NCBI GenBank assembly: GCA_900088475.1
Contig: FLMG01003022.1
Coordinates: 44,989 to 108,988 of the forward strand
Source of the DNA: Hyphochytrium catenoides
Lineage: Eukaryota > Sar > Hyphochytriomycetes > Hyphochytriales > Hyphochytriaceae
Direction of reading: 5' to 3'
DNA: 64,000 bases
Position numbers and translations under genes: made by a program. Positions 1 to 11,800 of this stretch are shown piece after piece. Below the pieces are notes generated by a model that saw nothing but the letters and a program-made list of their open reading frames with translations, made no database searches and was not told the DNA's origin. Every line of letters begins with the position of its first letter. Within the stretch, counting starts at the first letter, position 1.

Positions 1-47
1 TAGCAACTTTTCGTTAGTACCTTCATTGCCTGACATCCTGACTTCAG

Positions 48-2343
48 GAGAGAAGAAAGTACGGCGCTATTGGCTGGACTGTACCTTATGAGTTCAATAA
101 CAGCGATCTGACAGCTGGACTGGAGTTTTTGGAGAGAACTATCATCCCCTCTGGCTCAGTACCGTGGGGAACTCTTCAATACATGGTAGGCCAACAGACA
201 GAAATCAGCTTTGAAGGGAACGGGGGAGAGAGAGAACAAGGAGGCTGTATTGAGGAGGTTGCGTTTCTCATTCGCTTCCTTTCGGGTAGCAAGCAACTAT
301 CATACGTTTCTACCCGCACAGATTAGTTTACTTTACCTTTCGTCTTTTCTTGTCTCACTGACGTGATTTTTACCATGGTCAGCTGTCCGATGTCCATTAC
401 GGGGGCAAGATAGTTGACAAGACGGACGCTCGCCTCTTTCTCGCGTACACGGAGCAGTGGCTGCGCCCGGAGATCCTCCATTCCGCTTTCTCGTTCAGCC
501 CAGAGAAGGTGCTGGGGAAGATCCCTGAGGATTTTATGTACAAAGCGCCAGATGCCCAGGACGTGGAGGAATATATCCGATACATTCAATCGTTTCCAGA
601 GGTACAGAGAGAGAGAGAGAGATGTTCTCTTCACTATTCTTTGTGGGGCAAGAAGATGTATTGGTCCAACCTCGTCGGAAATGAGCTTCTGAATACTTAA
701 GCTTTCCAACCCATTCCTCTTTATTGATTGCTTGGCTTTTCCATGTTCTGCATGCTGCCATCAAGAAGTCAAGGTCATCTATGTACTCGAGTTCTTGCTT
801 CTTGGCGTGGCTTCTGCCTTGCCTTGCTGTCCCCTCTCCACTCCGCACTAACTCTGTACCTCTAGACTGACTCTCCCGAGATCTTTGGTTTACATCCGAA
901 TGCGGACCTCTCGCATCGAGTGAGAGACTCGTCACGACTGATTCAGAGCTTGATAGACATCCAACCAAAAGTGGGACAAGGAGTTGCTAGCTCTTCGAGG
1001 GACGAAATAGTCCTTCAGACAGTGGATAATTTGCTGAAAGCCTTGCCATCCCCTCTCAGCCATTCCGAGATTATGATGGTAAGAAGTGAGGAGTTAGAGA
1101 CACTATTAGTCTCTCTTTATGCAGCTCCTCTTCTGGAATTCATTCCCCCTCTTCACATGAAGGTGGCTCAGCACCCTGCCTTACCCTTCACTAGGCTCTC
1201 GAAAGACAAGGGGGATTCCTTCTGCCTCTGAATATATTCCTGGCCCAAGAGGTGGAGGTGCTGAGGAAAATTATTGAGGTGGCATCCTCGTCTCTCCTAA
1301 CGATTAAAAAGACCTTCACTGGGGAGATTCTTCGAACTCCAGAACTTGGGCTCGCCATGGATGAAATCTATGATGGAAGACCACCTAGTCTATGGACGAA
1401 AGCAAGAAACGGAGATGAGTTGAGCTGGACGAGCAGCTCTTTAAGCTCTTGGTTCTCAAGTTTGCTAAAGAGAGAAGCGCAGCTACAGAAATGGCTCATC
1501 CACGGAAGGCCAGCCAGTTACTGGTTAGGAGGGTTCCGCAATCCACAGGTAACTTCATTAGAGTATGGTTGCTCTGTGATTAACATCCTGCTCGCGATGG
1601 CCAGTTCGGTCCTCTCCTGAGTCTCCAACTTTTCCTTATGCTGATCTGGACCTCATCGGGGCAGTGGCGGCTAACAACTCTTTATTTACTAGGGCCTACT
1701 CACGGCAGCCCGACAAGAAGGAGCAAGGAACCACAAAGCCGAAAAGTGGACTCTAGATGAGACTGCATTGCAGTATGAAGTCCAGCACGCTGGGCCGAAA
1801 GAGAAAGAAGAAGCCAAAGCAATCGTCAAAGAAGGCATCCTTATCCAAGGATTATTTATTGAAGGTGCTGCCTGGTGCATGTAAGTATACGCGTCATGGA
1901 AACTGCGGGACCCGGTCTGGGCTCCTATCAGCTTCACTGCTTTGCACAAATTTCCCTCGCATACTTCCACTTCCGTCTTCGCTTTTATTTTTGCGCTCTT
2001 TTTCTATAACACTTTCTTCGCTCGTTTGAAGAGGTAATTTCACTCTATGTGGACGCCTAAATAACTCTTATCCTGTCTTTTGTCGTGCTGCAGAGACCGC
2101 AACTGTCTAATGGACTCTAAGCCAAAGGTTCTATTCGAGGAGATGCCCCTCATTCATGCGACAGCAGTGGTCAAATCTCAGCAGAGAAAGTCCAGAATTG
2201 AGGTCTACGAATGTCCACTCTACAAAGACAGCAGCAGAACTGCAAGCTCCTTTATTGTTCCCATCGAATTGCCCGCGGGTGACGTACGACCAAGCTACTG
2301 GACCCTGAGAGGTGTAGCACTTCTTTGTTCCAATGAGTTCTAG
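48..2343 (+). CDS. DNAH5/8: Axonemal outer-arm dynein heavy chain, C-terminal part (5' truncated by window edge)
   Basis: Only the C-terminal region of a dynein heavy chain is present; the rest lies upstream of base 1. The first visible exon starts at 48 after a TTCAG acceptor and reads ERRKYGAIGWTVPYEFNNSD, the family's conserved stretch just before the C-terminal domain. Later exons give HYGGKIVDKTD, PEIFGLHPNADL, DIQPKVGQG, a PxLW-type motif (RPPSLWTKA), FRNPQGLLTAARQE, LIQGLFIEGAAW, YECPLYKD and a final RGVALLC before the TAG at 2341-2343. From family knowledge, the GxRNPQGxLTAxRQE segment, the RNxxLxxSKPKVL segment and the CPxY/RGVALLC ending match the DNAH5/DNAH8 outer-arm class rather than cytoplasmic dynein 1. 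The protein is the ATP-driven motor of the ciliary axoneme. At least five introns interrupt this part; one (186-382) is about 197 nt. A GA microsatellite sits in the next intron. Subclass assignment is moderately sure, dynein heavy chain very sure. Confidence 0.93.
604..623. repeat. (GA)n microsatellite in dynein intron
   Basis: A short run of alternating G and A lies just inside the donor end of the dynein intron that follows the IRYIQSFPE exon. It is a simple repeat, with no function visible. Confidence 0.8.
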
Positions 2344-2853
2344 GTTCACATGTTACAGCACAGAGAAGCGCTTGGTCGGTCGAAGGAGTTCCCTTAGATC
2401 ACAATCAATAGGGATTCTTAACCTAGCCACGGATTATAAATAGTCAGGTTTAGTTTATTTTTCTCTTACAACTCCGGGTAATCGCTTACATGGTAGACAC
2501 CCTGCCAATAGAGGTCGAGAAGGAATGAGATGTCCAGATGCAAAAGGCATTTATTGGAGAGGGAGGAAGATGGGAAATGAGACTGAAACCCGTTGGAGAA
2601 AGGAGTAGGAATAACAAGCTAAGAAAGGGACATGCACACACGACACCCTTCTCCAGCAGTCCCGCGCGGACAGTTGTGGGCTCTGGTTAATTGGAGCGTT
2701 CTGTACTATACATAATCTAATTAAAAAAGCAGTAGGTAGACCGATGTCTCGTCCTTATTCTACTCTGCTCCTGTTTAGTAGGCTTTTCTGTCACAAAGGC
2801 TGGTTCACAAAAGAGACAACCATTGTCCGTACCATCAGAAGATCTACTCGCTC
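2344..2853. other. Convergent intergenic region, dynein/enkurin
   Basis: This interval separates the dynein stop codon from the enkurin stop codon, so both genes end here and it should hold two 3' UTRs. It is AT-richer around 2400-2470 and 2690-2730. I see no convincing open frame, RNA gene or repeat. Confidence 0.6.
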
Positions 2854-4055
2854 TCATAAGGCAGGGTCTACATCTATTTCAGGAGTTACGTAGACCTTGG
2901 ATCTGCTGAACACCCTGATTGCCTCCTCGACCTCCTGCAGCTTAGCATCCAGCACGTTCTTTCTTCTTATTTGTCCCGGAGTCTCAATCCGGAGGGGCAG
3001 CTTGTTGATCTGCAGTCGTATCTCTTCTAAGCGTATCTAAAGAGTTAAGGTCTATCCGGGATGATGACTAAAGAAGCCAGGTGACTGGAGGAAGGAGAGA
3101 GGATATTCACGGGAATGCCGATGACAGAGTGGAAGCAAGGAAGGTTCAGGCAGTCCGAAGGAAGGAGACAATATGCCGAGGCATAAGACATGGATGTGCT
3201 GCCTTCCACAGGGGGTCAAAACCTATGCATTAAAATGAAAGTCAAGGACGAAGAGAATAGTAGAGTTGACAAAGGTCTCCAGATTGGCAATTCAGACGGT
3301 CAGAGAAGGATATTGTCCTCAAGGGCTTTGAGTGTGTTGAGCCTCTCCTCTTCCTTCATTCGGACCATTCCTGGAGGGCAATCCGGATCCTCATCCCTCT
3401 TTCTTCTCTCTTCCTCCTCAAGCGCTCGCTACCAGGGATTCAGAAGTATAAGCGCTGAAACAGAGCGTCCCGTAAGAACAAGAATATTCCATTTTACCTG
3501 CTCCTTCAGTCTAAGAAGATATTCGGGGACTTTCCCAAAGTTGGGGTGCTTTCTTTCCCGTAACACCGCTTCAGGCTGCGGTGGTCGCATTTTGGTGGCC
3601 TCGTAGGCATTGCCAAAAATAAAGTTAACTGGCTCCTTGGACATCTGAAGACCAACAAAGCTCGTTCAGCTAGGGACGAAGCAAAATCACTAGTCATGTG
3701 AGGACTCAGATCTACAGGATATGAGTGAAGGGGAGATGGTAGTGTCCGGGGAACTGAAGCAACATCGGTGTGAGTGGGAGCTACGATACCAAGAACTTCA
3801 ACTCTTGGTCTCTCCTCCTTAGCTCATCCAAAGTAGGAGTGGGTTCTTTCTTGTGTTTCTCAGAGGGACTGCCAGCCCCTGTCCTTGCAGACATAGAATT
3901 TGGCCTTTGAAGTGGTGATCTGACGCTCCTCTCACTCCTTTGTGAGGTAGCACTGCGTGGCCTGGCCCCACCTTCCCCTTTTCGAAGAAATTCATGCCGG
4001 GCAGATTCTTCTGATTTCTAGAGCGGATGGTTGGTGACCCTTGACCATTAGACAT
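2854..4055 (-). CDS. ENKUR: Enkurin-domain ciliary protein
   Basis: The C-terminal exon (about 3038 down to the TGA at 2854) reads LPLRIETPGQIRRKNVLDAK and then VEEAIRVFSRSKVYV, the hallmark end of the enkurin domain. Upstream exons give DCPPGMVRMKEEERLNTL (about 3300-3400) and NFGKVPEYLLRLKEQ (about 3509-3560, donor CAG/gtaaaa), both standard enkurin-domain blocks in the right order. Enkurin is a microtubule inner protein of motile-cilium doublets; FAP106 is the algal form. The N-terminal exon at 3819-4055 starts MSNGQGSPTIRS and contains an SP-rich, basic segment in another frame (SEKHKKEPTPTLDELRRRD), so at least one small intron there is unresolved. The donor after the NTLKALED segment was also not located with certainty. 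The gene is convergent with the dynein gene. Domain identity is firm; the N-terminal model is provisional. Confidence 0.82.
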
Positions 4056-4377
4056 CGGTGTATTCTTTAACCTACCTTAGCTGTCGCGTCAAGAGCCCGG
4101 GACGAAACATTGGCGAACCTGGACAGCTTAAAGGGCTGCTTTCCGGGCTGGGCCTACCAGTAGAGTAGCAGAAACAGTATTTAAGAGAAAGAGAATATAG
4201 CAGTCTCAGACCACAGCCAGAACAAAGGAAAGAGTGTTACGAGTGCATGGATAGGAAAGGGAAGACGGACTAAGATTGACGGGCTTTAGCCAGCTCAGTG
4301 CAGAGGGATGTTACACATTAAGAAGACAAGATCAGAACAAGGCGGTTGAGCGAGAGAGGCGAACAAAGAAGGAGCTC

Positions 4378-5421
4378 TTAGGAGTCCGATAGAATAGTTT
4401 GCGCCTTGAAGGGCACCTGTTCAAGAAGCCTTTGCCGATTCTGATTCTGGATTTCTTTGAGCACCAACCGATTAAGCCGCTCGTGGTCCTTTGGGCGAAT
4501 CCCCTTCCGCATCATTTCATCTCTACATCGGAGGGTATCGGTCAGGCAAGAAAGAACCTCACTGTGTCTCAACTCCTGCGTAAATGTGGCTGCCAGAGGC
4601 CCAAACCGCCATGTCGCTCTCGATCTCTTCTCCGTCGGCACAACGAACGCTTTTTCTACCAATCAATGGCAGGACAAAGCCAAAAGAGAACGCCGCCCCT
4701 ACTACGTTCCACTTTTGTGCCCAGAACTGACCTGTAGCCCCTCGCGGGATTGAGAATGGAGGCGACAGCCTGCCCTCCAAGCTGACTCCTTGCCTTTTGC
4801 TTCTTCTCCATGGGTTTCGATACCTTGGCCCAATCAATGTGAGATGATCAGCCCACGAAAGGCGGCCGATGAAAGGAGGTTGAAGGTACAAAGGGTAAGA
4901 GACCAGAGATGGTCGAAAAAAGGGTCCACTTCCGAAGCTAAGACGGCCCGGCTCTGCCTTTGGCATCCACCTGTGAGGTTTGGGCTCTATAGCCCCCACC
5001 TTTCTCTTACCTTTATCTCTGCCCTAGCTGTCGTTAGATGGCTTCTCAAACTGTATCTCCTCACAGAACCTCTTTGGTGGCAGTGACCCACTACTGAGGA
5101 GCCACTACTGATCCTCACCAGCGAGGCAGATCGTCAGCTAGCGGAGGTGGACAAGGTGACTGTTACTTAGAGGCACGAGGAAACAGGCCGCAGAAGGGCG
5201 ACCGAGTGAGAAAGAGGAGGAGAGAGGAGAGAGAGAGCGCGGACAACAGAGGTAGGGATATGTGAAGTGGGAAGCCTGGTGCGGGCCAAGGCGCGAATCG
5301 AGAGGCGAGCGAGACGGAGAGGCGACGCGCCGATGCGCCGGAGCAGCAGGAGGAAGGGCAGAGGCAGGAGCGGGGACGGTGGTGCTGCTGACAATTTGAA
5401 ACGAAACGGTGTGGCCCACAT
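4378..5421 (-). CDS. Unidentified short protein, possibly organelle-targeted
   Basis: I do not recognise this gene. The best-supported part is the last exon, 4378 to about 4655, which reads FVVPTEKRSRATWRFGPLAA and continues through CRDEMMRKGIRPKDHERLNR to the stop at 4378; it is basic and helical with no low complexity. A second likely exon near 4740-4830 gives WAKVSKPMEKKQKARSQLGG followed by QAVASILNPARGYR and a possible donor. The only plausible upstream ATG (5421) opens a run rich in Arg, Ser, Leu and Pro with almost no acidic residues (starts MWATPFRFKLSAAPPS), which resembles a mitochondrial or plastid presequence. Joining these pieces is inference: I could not confirm the splice phases. 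The gene is divergent from RIC1. An alternative is that only the 3' exons form a gene and the Arg-rich run is non-coding. Confidence 0.4.
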
Positions 5422-5836
5422 CGCGTACAACCACCGCACAGCCTCGCTCTATTCATAATAACCTACACTCCCTCGAAAATATGTTCTGTGCATGTCAGGA
5501 CTGGAAACCTTTTCAGGCCGCGTTCCAAATAGAGCTCGCACTATTTCGGATACGCTCTTACCTACAACGTACACGTACGCTGCACAGTCCTGGGCCTGAC
5601 CTTGCGAATCCTCTCTCATACTTTAGGCTCTGCATCATCATCATCGGCTCCTTCTCAGCGCCAAATCTTAGAAGATCTCCTTCAGACTTCAGGGCAGTCT
5701 TCTCCGTTTATCTCTGAAGACCCTGCTGGTCATTGTCAGGAAGACTGTCTGGCCGGTCCGCTGAAGGTCACGGTGTACGATGTGCCGCGGCGTGTGTGGT
5801 GCCTGTTAGTGTGAGGCATGCTGTGGGAGTGGGACA
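5422..5836. promoter_or_regulatory. Divergent upstream region of RIC1 and the unidentified gene
   Basis: This stretch lies between the putative ATG of the minus-strand gene (5421) and the RIC1 ATG (5837), so it should contain the promoter and 5' UTR of RIC1. No TATA box is evident. Coding-like frames occur (for example PSQRQILEDLLQTSGQ near 5655), so an additional 5' exon of RIC1 cannot be excluded. Confidence 0.4.
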
Positions 5837-8800
5837 ATGACCACCGCTTTTGGAGTGCCCAGCTCTTATATCTGCGGGACCGTAGGTCCTTCAGACACTT
5901 CGCCTCCCGGCGCCGGGCTAGCCTTTGACAGCAAGGGAGATTACCTTGCCATCTGTACCAATGACGACGTTCGCATCTGGTCAGGTGGGAAGAACAAGAT
6001 CCCTTTGGGGCATTGTGCCACGGTCAGGTAAGAGAAGCTTACCGGCAAATAGGTGCAGTCAGGGGATCGAAGAGCTTCTGATTCTCTATCTTAGGGATGG
6101 GCCTCCTCGCCTGGCAGCGACTACCACGTTGCCCCTTAGGGTGGAAGCGCTTTGGGCAGCTAACACTGAACTTTTGCTAGTGCTGCACAGTGGAAAGGAT
6201 GTCTGCAGTCTGCACGGCTACACCGTGAAGGTGAGGAAGCTTGACGACACCCTCAGAAGCGTCTATCCTCAACTAACTGTTGGTATCCCTCTCGCCTTAC
6301 CTTGTTTGTCCTTGGTGCTGATGCCCTTGGATTCAAATAGAGGACCGAGTACACAGTCAGTCTTGATCTTCCTAGTTGGTTGGAGGCCGCTCCGGAGAGT
6401 CTTTCTGCACCGAACCTTCTCTACCAGGTGGAAGTACATCATAGTCGAAATTTCTTTCCCCAACATTCTTCTCTTTCCCTCACGGGAGGACCTACAAGTT
6501 TATGCGAGTACAAGGAGGATAAGCTTGTAGTCGGATGCCAGGATGGCTCCGTCCTGTTCATGTCCTTTGACGGGCAGGTCCTTCAGCGGATTATGTTCCA
6601 CAGCCCTCTCCCTGATACACAGCCCAGCCTAAGCTCTTCTCAGACTCTGCCAGATCCCCTCTTGCTGGAAACCAAAAGGTTTGTGGGGATGGTTTTGTCA
6701 CAGTTCAGGGGAGGACCTCTCTCTCTACCATTGCAAGGCAGCCCCTTATTGCCATTCCAACCATTGAATCTTTGCAAATGACGTAGAGGACGTTCTGCTG
6801 TTAAGAGCCTAGCCGTAGCTAGGAAGCTAACCCACTTCCCTGTCTGCCAGCTACTTATATGTGTTTGGTCTACTTCTCCTTCCCTTGCTCCGCGGACTCG
6901 TATCTCAACCCTGTTGCGCATGGGCTCACTCTTACCTTCCCCTCATCCTCCCTTTGAACAATATTATCTCCAGTTTCGATGGCGAGACGCGCAGTCACAG
7001 GAGCCGATCCCGCTCAGCATCTACTCCGATCATCACGAAAGCTTGTGTCGCATGTGCCTACTCTTCAAAATTCTCTCTCCTCTCCTCCCTCTATGAAGAC
7101 GGCAGCTGCATTATCACTAACGTGAAGAAGCTTCTCCATCAAGGCCCTCCTCGAGCTGTAACCATATGCAAGGGCTATGGAGAAGAGAGAAGTGTTACTG
7201 CGGTCTCATTCTGTGACAAGCAGGCGATCATGGCATTGGGAAGACTTAATGGCTCCGTTTCGCTTTACCTTGTAAGAAGCGAGGGAGGAGGGGACAGAGG
7301 AGGACTAGAGAGCAAAGTGGACGGAGAGGAGGACTACATGTGGTCCTTGCACCACACTATCGATCTAACGATGGCTCTCTGGGGATTTCCTGGCACCGAG
7401 CTCGGAGCTGTGAGGACAATGGCGTGGGACACAACGGAGGGGTCCCTTGCTGTCGGCTATGAGCGCCGTGGTTTAGTTGTCTGGGACTCTTCGGGATGCA
7501 GATTGATGACCACGCTGCCTCAGGTAGGATACTTGGCTCTAGTTGCTTCAATGCATTATGCCCTTCATCTCTTCAATTGGTTCAGTCAATATTCTTTTTG
7601 CCACTCTCGAGCGTCACCGAATTGTAAACCTTATTTCAAATGGCTCTCGGTTCGCCGTCTACCACCATGTCTGCTTCTTGCTCGGCCAAGCCGTTGTTCG
7701 CGACCCGCAAATGTCACTTATACCTGTCCATTGCTATTAGGCACGTCCACGCCCGCGCTATGTATCCTATCTTATACCTTCATACCTTGCAACCACCATT
7801 GCTATCTTTGAACTACTGATCAGGTGTACGGGGAGAGCACAAAAGGAGATTCGGAGCAGTTCCTCCACGGCGTCCTAGCACTGGCCTGGAACCGCAGGGA
7901 TTCATCTCTCTGTGGCATCTCTTCTCCTTTTCCGCATGAAGAGGCCCTTCGTTTATCTCTTATGAGGTTTAGAAGAGGAAGCAAATCCTCTGTTGGCACT
8001 AATGAGACTGCGATACCAACCGATCTTTTGGGACTTGCTGGCTCTGCAACGGGTACTCTCTCTTCTGGACAGTGGGACGGAGAGGGCAAGCGGTCTGAGT
8101 CTATAAGCTCTCTTCCTCCGTCTCCGGATCGCTTACCTTCCACCGCTGGTAGCCTTGATTCTTTGCAGGCTGGACGGCGAAAGGACATTGAGCGCTACCT
8201 TTCGGACTTAATGTATGAATGCACTATCATGAAGACTGACAAAGGTTTAGGACTGCACCTTCAGTCTACAGCTGAGGAGCGAGTTTGCTGGATTCACCTT
8301 GAACATCCATTCTCCCCCCTTGCTGACGGCAGTAAAGGACCAGCGGAGCTGCTTGGACTAATCCACAAGGGAGACATTCTGTGGTCAATCAACGGTAGAA
8401 AGGAAGAATACCCGTCTCAACTCCTCCCTACATAATTGCTAAGTTTCATTGCTTGATTCTCTCTCTCTCTCTATCTTGTCGAGATGTTCTAGAGACTCTG
8501 ACAACCTTAGTCAAGTGATCTGTCAGTACTCTGTACCGCCTCTTTATGTTCCCTCACCCTTTGCTATGCATCAACCGTCCATTCTAAAAGTTGCAAAATT
8601 CATGTGATACTTCGGTAGGGAAGTGTGTTCTGGGACTCAAGCTGAAGGATGTGGTGCAATTTCTGCGGCATGCTCCCAGTGGAGAACTATCCCTCCGCTT
8701 GGTCCTTGGAGACTATGACGCACTCTTTGATATCGCTCTCTTTATCGTCAGTCATCTTGGGCTAAACTAGTAAGTAAATTCTGTTGCGCTCATTCCCTAG

Positions 8801-11800
8801 TTCTGTGTGTGGAATATCTCCTTTCTGTCTCTGTTTTTGACGTCTACAGTGCGCAATCATGGTGGGTAATTATTCGGATCTGCCTTTTGGCTCTGTCTGC
8901 CATCAAGGATACTATACTTAGTCTCAGATCGGGCGCCTCCAGGACCGACCCTTCACACCTTCTTTCGCCTCCAATGCCCCGAATCACCCTATTCTTTTAT
9001 CTCTTCCCAAACTAGTGAGACCGGGATATCTACGGCAGAAAAACTCCAGCTCTACGCCTTATTCAAGCAAGCCACGTCAGGGCCTTGCCCTTTTGATGTC
9101 CCTTCGGCGGCAGAAGTAAGTTTTACCCCTATAATAATGTAGTTAGATTTTCGTTCTCTCTCCTCAGGCGATGATGGTCTTGTCAGTAGGCCTTCATCAT
9201 AAAATATCGCAGTAACAATTCGTATTCTTGAAATTAGACGTTCGTCTCTTCTCTTAAAAGGTTTGATCTGTGTGTCACACTGAGTGACTGGACTTCCCTA
9301 TCGTGCTAACTACTTGCACATCTCCTGTTTGGCCATTGTTGATAGACCTTTTCCATTCTCTTTTGCTCTTAGCCGAACAGGAAGAAATGGGCGGCGTGGA
9401 AGGCGCTTGGACAAGACCTCGATGTACACACAGCTAAATCTCGATATGTCCGCCTTTTGTTATCACTCTATGGGTCTAGTCTGCACTCGGAACTGGCAAG
9501 TGCTTCTTCGGTTGAAGTGGAGGGTTGTGAAAGTGGAGAACCAACGACAAGTCGCACTTCGGCCCCCGCAGAGGTGGAGCTCTCTCCTGGTGATAGTCTT
9601 TTCCCCCCTCCATCCCCTCAAACAGTTGAGCGTCGCATTGAAAGTCCTAGCAAGTCCTCTGCAAGTCCAAAATCGCGACCTATTGAGGTCATTGGTGGAG
9701 ACAAGAACGGAAGCGACAGGAGTGATAGGCTAGGCGGATCTCTGGCACTGACTGTATTCAATATTCTTCGGACAGATGGAAGGATGGCTTCCCCTTCTTG
9801 CTCTCCATTTGCTAAGATGGCCCTGGCGGGTCCTGACTTCCTACAGGTTCTAGACCTGGCGGAGTGGGACCCTACCGTTCTCTCCTGGGTTACGATTACT
9901 CTTCCTATGCCCTATAGTGCCGCCAACTGGCCGATTAGCCGATTCTCCTTTAGCAAAGATGGCTCAAGGATCGCTCTGGCAGGTAATGACTCGGGCGGCA
10001 AACAGAGACTGGGTCAGCTATCTTGTTTCCTGTCGCTCACGTACCGCTGCTTCCTCTCACGCTTGTTCCAAGCCTTCCCTTTATCCTCTTTCAAGGACTC
10101 TATATTAGGCAAAAGATGAGTTGGCGTCTTCGTATCCAATCTCGAAGGCGTCATACATAACTAAAGCGATATCGTCTTTGCAGGTACCACTGGTTTCGCC
10201 GTATACAATCGACTTGCTCACAAGTGGCGTCTATTTGGAAATGTGGCACAAGAGAGGGATTTAATAGTTAGTTCACTTGCGTGGCTCGGCTCCGAGTTCA
10301 TCCTCGTGTGCGCCAGGCCAGCAGGAGACAAGGTATGGAGCGATATTTTTCACCTAAGACACAAAGACCAGAAACTTCCTCCTCATCAACCAAAAGTAGC
10401 CATTATCAGCTATTTTCAGTCATTTATTCTTGAGATGATGCGATCCTGGAAATGTGTTATTTTTGCAAGGTCGCGCACAGGCTCTCTTCATTTATCACCA
10501 TTTACATGTTTATAACTCTTGCTCTCAGAGCACCGGACGTGTCACGCTGTACTTGTATCCAAGAAACCATTTAGACCAATCTTCCGTTCTCTTGGAGCAC
10601 TCACTGGAACCACCGAAGGGGGCCGAGGGGCAACATGAGAATGTTGTCATGATAATCGACAATAATGAAGATCTCCTTCTTGTCTTAATAGGCCCTACCT
10701 TATTCGCTTTCAGGCTCAAAGTGACAGGTGAGCCACCCCACTTAGGGCATCTTTCATCCTGAGTATGAGTAGCTCTAAGATCGTAAGCCTTCTAAAGCAC
10801 AATGTAGCTCTGCAGTTATGGAAGGGTTACGTTCTGACCTTGTCGTTTACGTTGTTCTTCCCTTAGGATCAGCGGAAGCGGCAGATGAGTTTCCTGCAGT
10901 AGAGTTTCGCAGCTTAGGCACGTTTACCTTCCCCCTCCCTCCTGAATCGACATCTATCAGAGAAGCATTCGTACTTCCGCGCCTTGTCAATGACTCTCCC
11001 AGTCTACAAAAGGCCTTCGAGGAAAATGCAGCTTCCACACCCTCATCTTCGTGGGGCTGGGGCTTGGGATGGCTATCCATACAGAATTCTGACCCAGAAA
11101 AACCATTCCCAAGGGTGAGGCCTCCGAGGGCAAAATACATAAATTTACAATGTGCTTATTCCTCTTCTATGCCTCACTACGGTGTTAATTTTGCCAAAAC
11201 TGTGATTACACGCCATGCGCTACGGGAAGCGCTAACTTTCGACGTCCTCGTTCGCTTAGCTGGCTCTATTGGATCACTCAGGCGCCCTTTGGCTGTCAGA
11301 CCTAGAAGCGCGGAGCTTCAGAAAGCTAGCCGATGGAGTGATAGAGATTATGCCCCTCTCTCCCGCTCAGGTGTGAGAAAAGGAATGGAGGGAATTGCCA
11401 TTATACGCCAATCATTATGTTGGTATACCTTTCCCGTCTCTTGGAGCGTTCAAGTCGTCAGAATTATCCTGGACTCTCACGTGGATAATCTAATACCTGC
11501 AACTTCACACTCTAGAATTGGCCAACTCCTCTACAACATGGATTCTGCATCTACACACGAGCGGGGATGAGGTACTGGTTTCCACAGCTAGATGGGTTGC
11601 GTTGGGTTAGAGGCCATGGGACTCGAGGTACGAATGACATTCCTGCTCTGACAAGTAGCTCTCCATCTCCTTTCCAGCCCTTATTGCTTTACGTTGACAG
11701 GCCAAAGTTTTAAAAGCTTCGCAATAACCTTCCTATCCGGCCCTTCACCTTTCCATTTAGCAGGAAATGAGTCAATTGAGGAAATTAGTGAAGAGGAGGT

